DNA of 54,648 nt from Welwitschia mirabilis (Eukaryota; Gnetophyta; Gnetopsida; Welwitschiales), in assembly GCA_051453625.1 (NCBI GenBank), contig JBOZIK010000001.1, forward strand, positions 22,194,226-22,248,873. Direction: 5' to 3'. Shown piece after piece: positions 1 to 11,400 of the stretch. A model generated the notes under the pieces. It worked only from the letters and a program-made list of their open reading frames with translations. It was not told where the DNA came from and searched no databases. The position numbers were made by a program, and so were the translations under genes. Numbering within the stretch: position 1 is the stretch's first letter; every line of letters begins with the position of its first letter.

Positions 1-365
1 CAAATTGCGCTTAAACCTATATAAAAGTCCTACAAAACAACTCATAAAACCCCATCAAATAACTACAAATTGACAGCATAGCAAGTACTCATACTCAAAA
101 TCAAAATAAAGGACCAAGAGAATTTTGTATAAAATAGCTAATTTTTTTAGAGTCAAGCTTAGTTTCTTAAAGAAGACACATAGATACTAGCGAGTCCATC
201 AAAAGCTATAAAGGTGAAAATTTTTTTGGCCATTTCCAAGGCCTATGCATTTTTAAAAAACAATTATGAAAAAAAGAGCTGAGACTGCTTACCATCTCAA
301 ATGTCCTCCTTTGTCTCCTTTCCAATATTGCCTTTTCAGGTATTCATTCTTATCCTTATGTCTAT
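1..365. other. Flanking sequence, no feature seen
   Basis: AT-rich sequence at the window edge. I see no coding signal, RNA gene or repeat boundary here. It may be the trailing part of the LINE-type relic that begins to its right, because that relic reads leftwards. Confidence 0.4.
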
Positions 366-1422
366 CTACCCCAACTTCCTAGTTTTGTTAGCTGTTAATG
401 TGTCCACAACATGCCCATTAACACTGTTTTCACTCTCTTTGTGATCCTGTCTCATTTCCATTTGTGTTTGTTGTTGTGACTGTTGCTGTGATAATGTATT
501 CAACATGTTATGAACATGCTCTATGTACTCGTATTTAACTCTTTCACAGTAATTTTCTATTTCTTTTTCCATCATCTCTTCTAGTTCCTTTTACAATAGA
601 ATGCCGTATTTATTTGCCTGCATAACAAGGTCATTGTTTGGGATTGAAGTTAGCTTTTTCCCCTCTTTTCCTAACTTCTTATCAATCATTCTTTTCTACC
701 TTCTCATTTTTCTTACATTTTTCCATTATGTGCTCATTTCTCCACATTTTGAGCATTTCCAAGGAATATCTTCAATTCTAAGGTTGAAGATCATTTTCCC
801 TCATATAGTGTCTAGGATTTTTTTTTTAGCATTGAAACTATTTGGCTTCATTTAAACACATATTATAGCTATCACCCTTTTTGCCATAAGATCTATATTT
901 CTATCGAGTTTAACAAACTCTCCTAATATATCTCTAAATTGTTTGAAAAAATTAGCGTGCCATATTTCTAAATGAGGATTTGAAATACAATTCTAAACCA
1001 AAATTTTTTCAAAAATAGAGGGTTTATCAAGAATAAAGAGAGTTCATTTTGTTAAAGCTAGATCTCTATGACCAAAAAGATAGGGCCTTTTTACCAAAAC
1101 CTTATTCATGTCTTCTTCTATATCAAAAATAAAAATGCAATAATCCATCTCTAAGAGGAATTGCCTTATAACTTGTAGAAAATGTTTTGTCACATCATAA
1201 ATGCAAATTTCCTATGAACAAAAGCCCTTTTGAAGATTGGAATTTATCAATAAGATTTTTTCTGAATCGAGCCTCCAAATGCTTAGAGTAGTTCATAGGC
1301 ATCTTTGAATGGAAGGTGCTACCTTCGCACTTGAAGCCAAATTCTAAGTTAAGGGAACTTTGAGGATTACTTCCTCCTACTGATGCTGCATAAGAATTTA
1401 TACTAAAGAATTTTATCACCAC
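366..1422 (-). pseudogene. Decayed LINE ORF1-type protein (DUF4283 domain plus zinc knuckle)
   Basis: Read on the minus strand, 870-1190 resembles the DUF4283 domain of plant L1-type LINE ORF1 proteins: an EED..KVL..RPYLFG block, then a hydrophobic stretch where these proteins have a PVW motif, then a G.FVKLD block. Downstream, at 600-855, comes an IPWKCSKCG segment like the CCHC knuckle that normally follows DUF4283, but the rest of the knuckle is frameshifted. At 366-575 there is a glutamine-rich open tail. Several in-frame stops break the reading frame, so it cannot encode a full protein. The open stretch at 1195-1422 may be its N-terminal part, but I do not recognise it. In the family, this protein binds nucleic acid in LINE retrotransposition; no partner reverse transcriptase is next to it. 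Confidence 0.55.
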
Positions 1423-1792
1423 TGAAGAACCAGAAGTGCTTTCACTACCTTGGAAACCTCAAACTTACTTAAGCCTACCCTTTCAGGTTTTTGGTGTTTG
1501 TGAGTCATCAATTAAAAAACCTCCCAAAAAGGTAGAAAAACCAACATGAGATCTAAGCACATTTTATTACACCCTTTTGGATTTTTACACTAGAAAGTAC
1601 CACTAAGGAGTTAACCTTCAATGCATTGCATAAAAAAAATCCAAAACCACCTTTAGAAGATCTTTGATAAAAGAACCCTTGCGTGAGATACCCACAAAAG
1701 AGATGAACACACCAACATGTTGAAGATGCACCAGAATCATCCAAAAAATGCCTCTCGCACTGTCACCAAAATCCCTGAAGGAAAAACCTAGC

Positions 1793-2487
1793 NNNNNNNN
1801 NNNNNNNNNNNNNNNNNNNNNNNNNNNNNNNNNNNNNNNNNNNNNNNNNNNNNNNNNNNNNNNNNNNNNNNNNNNNNNNNNNNNNNNNNNNNNNNNNNNN
1901 NNNNNNNNNNNNNNNNNNNNNNNNNNNNNNNNNNNNNNNNNNNNNNNNNNNNNNNNNNNNNNNNNNNNNNNNNNNNNNNNNNNNNNNNNNNNNNNNNNNN
2001 NNNNNNNNNNNNNNNNNNNNNNNNNNNNNNNNNNNNNNNNNNNNNNNNNNNNNNNNNNNNNNNNNNNNNNNNNNNNNNNNNNNNNNNNNNNNNNNNNNNN
2101 NNNNNNNNNNNNNNNNNNNNNNNNNNNNNNNNNNNNNNNNNNNNNNNNNNNNNNNNNNNNNNNNNNNNNNNNNNNNNNNNNNNNNNNNNNNNNNNNNNNN
2201 NNNNNNNNNNNNNNNNNNNNNNNNNNNNNNNNNNNNNNNNNNNNNNNNNNNNNNNNNNNNNNNNNNNNNNNNNNNNNNNNNNNNNNNNNNNNNNNNNNNN
2301 NNNNNNNNNNNNNNNNNNNNNNNNNNNNNNNNNNNNNNNNNNNNNNNNNNNNNNNNNNNNNNNNNNNNNNNNNNNNNNNNNNNNNNNNNNNNNNNNNNNN
2401 NNNNNNNNNNNNNNNNNNNNNNNNNNNNNNNNNNNNNNNNNNNNNNNNNNNNNNNNNNNNNNNNNNNNNNNNNNNNNNNNNNNNNNN
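1793..2487. other. Assembly gap (695 N), probably spurious
   Basis: The 36 bases before the gap (1757-1792) and the 36 bases after it (2488-2523) are the same sequence apart from one base. This is the pattern of two overlapping contig ends that were not merged. Collapsing the gap makes the left duplicated unit almost exactly as long as the right one, so little or no sequence may be missing. Confidence 0.8.
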
Positions 2488-2903
2488 GCACTGTCACCAA
2501 AATCCCTGAAGTAAAAACCTAGCTTTGCTATTACGCTCTCAATTTTGTACTTAATATTTGATCATATGAGTTAACACCAAGATCTTAATTATATATAACA
2601 ATTGAGTCAAAATATTGGGTGAAAAATTACTAAGAAATAAGAGTGTCAAGATCAAGACAAAAGATTTCTTAAAACTAATTTTATTTCTCCTCTCCTATGC
2701 GTTTTGTATTTTAACTTTAATGTCTATATGTTAGTTTAAAACTAATAAGAGATAGTTGTTCATGAAAGACAAAATTTAGATAAAAGAGAATCTAAAAAAC
2801 TTGTGTAAGAAGCCAAATCATGGTATTTCAACATTTGCTGCCATGAACATAAGAAAAATAAAGAAGGATAACCTAGAATAAGAAATTTATTAGTAAAAAT
2901 ATC

Positions 2904-2936
2904 ACAAACACACACACACACACACTTTCTCTCTCT
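2904..2936. repeat. CA/TC compound microsatellite in the left duplicated unit
   Basis: An uninterrupted CA run is followed by a short TC run. It occupies the same place as the longer array at 4472-4515 in the right unit, so the two arrays are paralogous and have diverged in length since the duplication. Confidence 0.9.
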
Positions 2937-4471
2937 TTTTAGTGTTTATTAACTACATTGATTTTTTCCTCTCCATTACCAAGAGATTTTGCTTATACCT
3001 CAAAGGAATCGTTTTTGTTTAATGTTTTGTGAGTTTTTTATATCTTTAGTTTTATTAATAAAAAAGAATTATTAATTAACTATTAATAAACTTAACAATT
3101 TTAAGTTGTATTACACTAGTACATAAAACTATATTGCTATGATGCCTTAGATAAATGTACATCGATTATTTAGATGATCATAGTTAAGCATATTCTTAAG
3201 AAAAAATATAATTACTTAAAATCTCAAGTAAAACATCCTTAATGCTTAAAAAAATTAAAAATCAAAGGAAGAACCTTAGTTTAGCTTATTTTAAAAGCCG
3301 CCAGATCCTAAAATAAGTCTAAACACATAAAACACAATAAACATACCAATAAAAAAAATCAAAAAAATCAAAAGGGAAAAAATAAGTGGACATGTAGAAT
3401 GCGAAAAAGTAAGATAACTATATGTTAGCGGTGCTATGAACGCGACCCATGTAATATGTGCAAGTTGGGGAAAGCCAAGTGAAAATGGCAAGCTAACTAA
3501 TAAGATTCCGCTCTATAATAAAAAACAAATATTAGTAGTAGTGGGGCCACTTTAACACCTTTGCTATTAGCTCTTACCGCGAATACCTCCCTATATAACC
3601 CCCAAGTTGCACTAATGTATTTCACCCCTCGATTTTTTCCCTCATTTATTTTTATAAATTACGATAAAATTGTATGTGCCTCTGCAACACTATTCTTCTT
3701 CACTTTATTTTTTTATGCTCTCTTTCTTCTTTTTTTGCATCAACCTAATCCACTTCCACTATCTTCGACACCTCAGACCCACTTAAGCCCATACTTTCGG
3801 GTTTTCAAGGTTCATGAGTCATCGATTAAAAAACCTCCCCTCAAGGTAGAAAAATCGACATGAGGTCTAAGCATATTTTACTACACCCTTTCAAGTTTTC
3901 ATAGCAAAAAGTGCCACTAGGGAGTTAACCTTCAATGCATGGCATAAAAAAAAATCTGAAACCGCCTTCAAAATATCTTTAACAAAAGAACCTTTGCGCA
4001 AGATACCCATGAAAGAGATGAATACACTAGCATGTTGAAGACACACTAGTATCAGCCTAGAAAATGCCTTTTGCACTGCCACTGCGCTCTTTGAAGCAAA
4101 ACCCTAGCTTCACTATTACACTCTCAATTTTGTACATCATCTTCGATCATATGAGTAAAGACCAAGGTCTTAATTAAATATAACAATTGAGTCAAAATCT
4201 TAGGTGAAAAATTGCTGAGAAATAAGAGTGCCAAGATCAAGACATAAGATTTCTTAAAACTAATTTTATTTCTCCTGTCTTGTGTCTTGTATTTCAAATT
4301 TAATCTCTATATATTAGTTTAAAAGTAATAAGATAAAGTGGTTAATAAAGACAAAATTTAGATAAAAGAAGATCTTAAAACCTTGTGTAAGGAATAAGAA
4401 ATTTGCTACCATGAACATAACAAAAATAAAGAAGGGTCACCTAGAATAAAAAATTTGCTAGTAAAAAGATC

Positions 4472-4515
4472 TCACACACACACACACACTCACACACACA
4501 CACTCTCTCTCTCTC
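4472..4515. repeat. CA/CT compound microsatellite in the right duplicated unit
   Basis: CA dinucleotides run to about 4503 with one interruption and are followed by CT dinucleotides. The array lies about 500 bases upstream of the first G-box. It should be length-polymorphic. Confidence 0.9.
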
Positions 4516-4979
4516 TTTTTCTTTTTTTTGGTGTTTATTAGCTACACTGATTTTTTCCCCTCCATTATCAAGGGGTCTTGCTTATGCCCTAAAGGAATCG
4601 TCCTTATTTAATGTTTTGTGAGTTTTTGTATCTTTAATTTTATTAATGAAAAAGAATTATTAATTAACTATTAATAAACTAAACAATTTTAAGTTATATT
4701 ACATTAATACATAAAACTATATTGCTATGAAGCCTTAGATAAACTTACATCAATTATTTAGATGATCATAGTAAGTATGCTCTTAAGAAAAGATATAATT
4801 ACTTAAAATCTTGAGGTAAACATTCTTAACGCTTAAAAAAAAATTGAAAATCAAAGGAAGAACCTTAGTTAAACTTATTTTAAAAGCCGCCGGAGCCTAA
4901 TAAAAGCCTAAACACATGAAACACAATAAACATACCAATAGAGCAAACGAAAAAAATCAAGAGGAAAAAAGGAAGGAGA

Positions 4980-5192
4980 CACGTGGAACGCGAAAAAAGG
5001 CAAGACAACTATATGTCAGCGGCGCTATGAACGCGGCACGTGTAACATGTGGGAGCTGGTGAAAGCCAAGTGGAAATGGCAAGCCAGCCAATAAGGTTCC
5101 GCTCCACAACAAAAAAACCAAATACTGGTGGTGGTGGGTCCACTCTAACACCTTTGCTATATGCGCTTGCCACGAATACCTCCCGATATAAA
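4980..5192 (+). promoter_or_regulatory. Proximal promoter of the UPL3-like gene (two G-boxes, CCAAT, TATA)
   Basis: Seen directly: perfect CACGTG G-boxes at 4980-4985 and 5037-5042, a CCAAT box at 5088-5092 and TATAAA at 5187-5192. A TATA box here would place transcription start near 5215-5225 and give a leader of about 260 bases. G-boxes are bound by bHLH and bZIP factors in plants, so light or ABA input is possible, but this is inference. All three upstream motifs are altered in the distal duplicate near 3390-3510. Confidence 0.6.
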
Positions 5193-5266
5193 CCCCAAGT
5201 CGCCCCAGTGAAATTCACCCCTCGATTTTTCCTTCCGTTTATTTTTGCAAATTACCGTAAGACTGT

Positions 5267-5302
5267 ATGAGCCTCTGCAACACTATTCTTCTCCGCTTCT
5301 AG
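5267..5302 (+). CDS. Upstream ORF 1 in the leader of the UPL3-like gene
   Basis: An ATG at 5267 opens an 11-codon frame ending in TAG at 5300-5302. It lies downstream of the TATA box, so it is probably in the mRNA leader. It could reduce initiation at the main ORF. I do not claim that the peptide has a function. Confidence 0.35.
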   Translation: MSLCNTILLRF

Positions 5303-5402
5303 CTTTCTGTGCTGTCTTGCTTCTTCTTTTGCTTCGACCTTCTTCGCATTCTTCGCTTGAAACGTCATCATCCTCAACGTTGCGTGTAAACGTTTTCTGG
5401 TT

Positions 5403-5477
5403 ATGAACGCGGCGGAAGCAAATAAATTTGGAGAGGAAAGACAAAACGAGGAAGAAGAATTTAGAGCGAAATTGTGA
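5403..5477 (+). CDS. Upstream ORF 2, ending 4 bases before the main ATG
   Basis: An ATG at 5403 opens a 24-codon frame rich in Glu and Lys/Arg, closed by TGA at 5475-5477, just before the main start at 5482. Another out-of-frame ATG at 5478-5480 falls between the two. The tight packing suggests control by leaky scanning or reinitiation. Both AUGs near the main start have weak contexts (T at -3). Confidence 0.4.
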   Translation: MNAAEANKFGEERQNEEEEFRAKL

Positions 5478-5481
5478 ATGT

Positions 5482-8400
5482 ATGGAAACCAGAAGCCGGA
5501 AACTGCAATCGAATTTGGCTGCTTCGAGGTCGAAGAGGAAAACGCCGGAAGGAACAAGTCCTCCGCAGTCTTCTGAAGCTAAGAACATGAACTATAGCAG
5601 CATCAGGCTCAACGTCGATTCGCCTAATCCGCTTGCGCCTTCTCGACGCAGGAACCTTCCGCGTCAGAAGAACATTCTTGTCTCCATGGATTCTTCTTCG
5701 TCTTCCCTCCCTGCGGCCGCCGCTCGTTCTCCGAACCAATCCGAAAGGACTAGTAATTCGATCCAAAACCCTAACCCCGTGGCCGATTCTGTGCCTTCGC
5801 AGTCGAGTATCCGCACCGTCGATTCGGACGGCATGTCGGTCGCCGATGGATATTATGATGATGATTATAGTGATGATTATTATGAGGAGGAGGATTATCA
5901 TCCGGCGTGGGGCGAGGAGAGACTGGCTGAGGCTGGTTTTGGTGCTTATGAAGGGTTTCATGCCGTTTCTGCACCTTCCGGCAGCCGTTTCAAGAGTATT
6001 TTGGCGAGTCTCCGTGACGGCTCGAACGTCATGGGACAGATCAATGCTCTTTCTGAGCTTTGTAATGTCTTGTCAATGGCGACGGAACGGAGCTTGGATG
6101 CGTTCTCGATGGATTCGTTTGTGCCGGTTCTTGTTGAGCTGTTGAATAGCGAGGGTTTGCCTGAGACGATGCTTTTGTCCGCTCGGGCTTTAACTCATCT
6201 GTGCGATATCGTTCCTCATGCATGCAGCGTTGTTGTGCGCTATGGCGCTGTCCAGGCTTTCTGCGCTCGTTTACTCAACATCGAGTACATTGATTTGGCT
6301 GAACAGGTTAGAATCGTTCTCTTTTTAACCAAATTTCATTTCGGTCGCTTAAGCTTTGCTAAATGTCTTTACTTGTTGGCTGAACAGATTAGAATCGTTT
6401 TGTTAAGTTTGTTTACTTGTTGGCTGAACAGATTAGAATCCTTATCTGTTTAAGCGATTTCGTATCAGTTGCTAAATTTTGTTGAATTTCTTCAACTTTT
6501 TTAATAAGGTGTAATTCGATTGGAGTTTAGGATGGAATTTCTTTATGTTGCTCTGAAATTGTAAATAATTAACACAAAAAAGGAATTATTCAAGACTTTG
6601 TTTCCGACCATTGCTTTTCTCGATTTAGTGGGATAACCGGGCCTCGAATATTTTCGATCAAAAAGTCTCTATATCGGCCAAATATATGAAGATTCTTTTG
6701 AGCTGGAATAAAGGGAGGACACTGCAATTTAATTTCTTTATATTCGGAAATCGTACTTTTTGGGTCTTTCTTGCTAGGAAATAAAACATGGATTCAGTTT
6801 GCTTTGTTTGTGCTGAAATTAGTCTTGAAAGCCATTTTTGAAACTAGGACCTTGTCTTGTATTTACGAATTGAGGGTTTTTGCAGTCTTTGCAAGCGTTG
6901 GAAAAGCTTTCACATCGTCATGCGCATGCATGTCTTCATGGCGGTGTCTTAATGGCAGTACTTCAGTATATAGATTTTTTCTCTAGTGGAGCAAAGGTAA
7001 AACAATCTTCTATACGCAAACGTAAACTGGATATTGAACAATGTGATTACTTTTTTGACATGATATCTGTGTGAAACAGAGGGTCGCATTGGCCACAGCA
7101 GCAAACATATGTAAACAGTTGTCATCGGATACCATTCACTTTGCAATCGATACTGTACCAACATTGACAGGGTTCCTTGGAAACGAGGATCTTAAGGTAA
7201 GCTTCAGCAGATGTAACAAAGGTCGCTCTTACTTTCAGGAATGTTTTGTTTCTTCACGTTGCTTTCTCTGTTTTATTGAGACCATTGAAATTCGGAAGCT
7301 TTTTCCAGGTAGTAGAGAATGCGTCAAAATGCTTATGTCGGATTGTTGAGTCCTGTGTATCATCGCTTGGGAACCTGAATAAGATTTCTAGTTCGGGTCT
7401 TCTCTCGCATGCTGTGAATCTGATATCTCTAAACAATGCTGGTGGTCCCCAGGCATCTTTAGGGTCTTCGACCTACACGGTTCGACTTTCCCTTCTGAAG
7501 TTGAAAAGTAATTTTACTTTGATAAGGATTCAAAGAAATTTTTTGGATAGACCTTAGGTCAGATTGAAATTTTTGCAGGTTTTGATTAAACTTCTCTCAA
7601 CCTGTGCAAGCAACTCTGCTGTTTCTACGAAAGAGTTGCTTCAAATGGGGATATCAACTATTCTAAGAGATACACTTAGCGGCTCGGGTCTTTCTATAGA
7701 AAGGCCACCTGATCAGGTTAATACATCTATATTCAAATGGCAAATTGTTCTACAGGGAGATTTTTATTTTAGTTTATTATAACTATAATCTGATGTTTTA
7801 AGTTTGCCCAATTGTATTACTTTAGCATTTGACTTAGACATAATGACCCTTCAAGTGTTGTTATAAAGATTATATCTTTTCTAAAAACCTTGAGAACAAA
7901 ACCAAATAGCGACTCCTCCCATCTGGAGTTTTTACCTCTTTTACCATAAATATATGAGTCACTACCTACAAGTCTTCTGTGTTTAAGACAAATAGGTTAC
8001 AGGGGGTTAATGAATCTTATATTCACAGATGTACGATGTTGTGGCATTTGCAAATAAACTTCTTCCATTATTCCCACAAAAGACGACGTTGATATGCCAC
8101 CCCTATGTTGGGTCAAGTCGTTCTTTAAGGAAACAGGCTTCACGGCAAGCTAAGGAAATCAGAGAAAACATCAATAAGCCGGCTGCTGAGGTAACTGAAC
8201 ATGAAAAGGTTCTTCGAGAGAATCCTCAGCTTTTGCTAAAGTTTGGTGTGGATTTACTGCCTGTATTGATCCAGGTGAATGATTGTGTGAGTTTTATACG
8301 AAATTCTATTTTTCAACTAAAAAATGCAACCGTGTAAAGATGTAGTCCTTGTTCAACAGTTTTGTGGAGCTAGTGTCAGTGTTCGCCTTAGGCATGAAGC

Positions 8401-11400
8401 GATGGCTGTCATTAAAAAGTTGCTATGGTTTTGTGGGTTTGATACATTGAAATCTCTGTTACAGTCAACCAACATAGCAAGGTAATCTATGTTTCATTCA
8501 TCAAGGCTTACTCTCTTTGTTTGTTTGACTTATGACCTGGTCTCTATTTAATATTTTGTTTACAGCTTTCTAGCTGGAATCTTGAATGGAAAAGATGCAG
8601 AGGATTTGTTATCAGGAATGGAAATGGCCGAAATTTTAATGCAAAAGGCTCCTGACCTTAGTAGGAAGAGCCTTATAAAAGAAGGCGTTTTCTATGCAAT
8701 AAGTAATTTGATAAATTCAGGTGTCACAAAAAACAGGGAAAGTAACATGCTTCGGAATAAGAAACGATCATCAGGAGACACAGGAATCATTGCATCTGAA
8801 ATAGATGACTCAGTTAGCCTTGTGGAAATGGTTGTTCCTGCTAACAGCACAATGTCAAACATTTCATTGTACGCAAAGTGTTTTAAAGATGCTTATTTTG
8901 CAGTTGATTCTGGCTTTGATAATGAGTGTACCACAGAGAGCTTTTGCAATCTTAAAAACATCTGTAACAAAGTGAATGATGCCTTGTATGATGCAAAATT
9001 GAAAATGAAGGGAAAGGCAAAGAAATATCTACCAGAAACCGTTGATAATGATTTGTTAAATAATCTTGTCTCTGATATTCTGTCAGAGCTTATGAAACAT
9101 GATTGTGTATCAGCCTTTGAGTTTGTTAGAAGTGGCATCGTTGAGTGTCTACTTAATTATTTTCAGGGAGGTGATATAGCCAAACGATTATATGAGAAGA
9201 ACAAGTCAGAGTACTATGAAGTCTTGTTAAGGAGACTTCAGTCGTTCATTCAAATTTCCATTCCTGTGAACTCTAAAGGGGATGCATCTCCTTTGTGTGC
9301 ATTGGTTAGGAAGCTACAGGATGCACTGTCTTCCTCGGAACATTTTGAAATTGTTTCAAGTCATGCGAGCTTTCACTCTGATAACAATGCCTATCCAAAA
9401 GTACTCGACACATTAGCGAAACCAATAAAGCTGCGTCTACACAAAGCAGCAGGAGAAAGTAATCTTCTTGACTACCCATCTCCGATTTTGTGCATGAGAC
9501 TTTCAGATAGTGTAGCTGATCTTGAGAATCTAGTATGGCCCAAGGTTGAACAGGGAGAAACCATTGCTGGACAGCGTGTGGGGACTGGATCAATAGGCAA
9601 ATCTCTACACATGTCAGACACAAAAGGGCATGTGAGGTCACATTCATCGAATGCCTCAACTGAGAAGGGAAAAATGGTTGTCAATGCTGATAATAAAGCT
9701 CATGTAACAAGAAGTGCAGCTCGTAAAAATATGATCTCAAAGCGGTATACTCCAAAAGAGATTGAAAATGTTGAATCTGGCATGAAGGTACACACCTTAT
9801 TAATGATGAAAATTTTAACTTTTCTGAATAATCTGTAAGGACAGAGAACATCGTTGGTAACAACCGGTCTGTTAACGCAAATCTTCATTCTTGATTTTTA
9901 TTATTGTTTGCTTTTTAAAGGTTGAAGACTTCAGTTCTGCACCCATTGTAATGATGGATGGTGCTTACAGTCCTGTTGATAGGCCTGGAGTATATAGTGG
10001 GGGGGTATGCAAACTAGTGTTTCTAGTGTGTTTTTTACAAATTTTTTACTGCTTGCTTTATATTTAATATCATCCCCTGCCTATGCACAAAGATTGCTAA
10101 GTTTTTTGATTTTCTTGCATTGCTCCCAGATTTTTGGAATGGGAGATTATGTGGATTACATGGCTGATCTATTGCCACAAGGAGACCTCAATGCAACAGC
10201 TATTAGTAATCTGAGGACTTCAAATATGATGGCAAATGGTAATTTTCTTTAGATGCTATAAATTGTCTTCTAGAGAATAGCATGCTGGATGACTTAAATT
10301 TTTACTTTTGCTGAGTGCAGCAGGGTTGCATCAAGGAATCTCTTTTAATAGAATTGATCTAACTTCTCCAGAAAACAATGTCATTTCAATGAACAAGGAG
10401 TCCACAAATTGCACTCCTCGTTTGAATTTTTTTCTTGGCGAAAAGCAGCTAGAAAGGACATCATCATTGTACAAGGCAATTCTACAATCTGTAGCTGATA
10501 GAAATGAACGAAAACCTACTAGATCTGGTTACCCAACCCATGAGTCACAGTATGTTTTTGATAAAATCTATACGATTACTTATCGGAAGGCAGAATCATC
10601 TACTACAGCAAACTTGATGAAGAAATGTAGAAGTTCTGCTCTGCTAACTACAGAGAATTTGTCATTTTTTGATATTATTGCACAAAGAAAGCTCCCATGT
10701 GTACTGAAGAAAAAGGATTCTACATATGATATTCTTTTATTACTAAAAATATTGGAGGGATTAAACCGGTTAGCTCCTTTTCTGAGGGCCCAGGCACTTT
10801 CATCGTCCTTTGCAAATGGTGAAATTGAGAATCTAGAACAGTTGAAACCTAATGGAACTTATGTCTCTCAAGATGAGTTCCTAAGCAATAAGCTGACTCC
10901 AAAACTCATGCAGCAAATGCAAGATGTTATGGCATTATGCACTAAAAGCATACCTTCTTGGTGCCAGGAGCTTCCAAAAGCCTGTCCATTTTTATTCCCA
11001 TTTGATATCAGAAGAAAATATTTCATCGCGACGTCACTAGGGTCAAATAATAGTGTATACAATTTAGTTCGGCAAGTGAGTGGTGGGAATCCATATGCAC
11101 TTAACAATCATGTTCGTAACTTTGGTAGATTGGATCGTAAAAAGGTTTTGGTATCAAGAGAGAACATATTGGATTCGGCTGCTACAGCAATGGATTCACA
11201 TTCCATTAAGAATACATTGCTTGAGTTTGAATATGTTGGAGAAGTGGGCACTGGTTTAGGACCAACTCTTGAGTTTTACACTCTTTTAAGTCATGAATTT
11301 CAGAAGACACTTCATGGCATGTGGAGGAATAATTCTTGCAACAATGCTATAAGTAGTGACTTAGTGATGGTAGATGCTGAAGATGCTACTAAAGATGTCA

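Larger units (their letters stand above)
1435..3745. repeat. Distal (left) copy of a tandemly duplicated promoter segment
   Basis: This segment aligns along its whole length with 3752-5341. If the 695-base gap inside it is removed and the repeated gap edges are merged, it is about 1580 bases long, against about 1590 for the right copy. It matches the right copy through the CA/CT microsatellite, the promoter and most of the 5' leader of the ubiquitin-ligase gene, and stops before that gene's coding start. It therefore carries a spare promoter with no coding sequence behind it. Relative to the right copy it shows mainly C-to-T and G-to-A changes in the proximal promoter. A TATA-like TATATAA is still present at 3592-3598. 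Confidence 0.85.
3752..5341. repeat. Proximal (right) copy of the duplicated segment, leading into the UPL3-like gene
   Basis: This is the right-hand member of the tandem pair. It holds a telo-box (AAACCCTA, 4099-4106), a CA/CT microsatellite, the proximal promoter and most of the 5' leader. The duplication ends roughly 140 bases before the ATG at 5482. The proximal 400 bases keep CpG-containing motifs that are changed in the left copy, which suggests that this copy is the one kept in use. Confidence 0.85.

Noticed and set aside
1748-2509. Long open frames on both strands across the first gap
   Set aside because: They consist of N and have no real sequence. The same holds for the frames across 13560-14635, 16255-17361, 31437-31890 and 48268-48538.
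1435-3745. A duplicated, truncated copy of the ligase gene itself
   Set aside because: The left unit ends before the position equivalent to the ATG, and no exon sequence is found in it.
5428-5481. An upstream start for the ubiquitin ligase at 5428
   Set aside because: The codon at 5428 is TTG. The first in-frame ATG is at 5482 and gives the METRSRK start typical of the family.
5461-5961. Minus-strand 166-codon frame and other frames over exon 1
   Set aside because: They are shadows of the ligase coding exon: high-GC coding sequence keeps the other frames open, and their products are low-complexity Arg/Ile runs.
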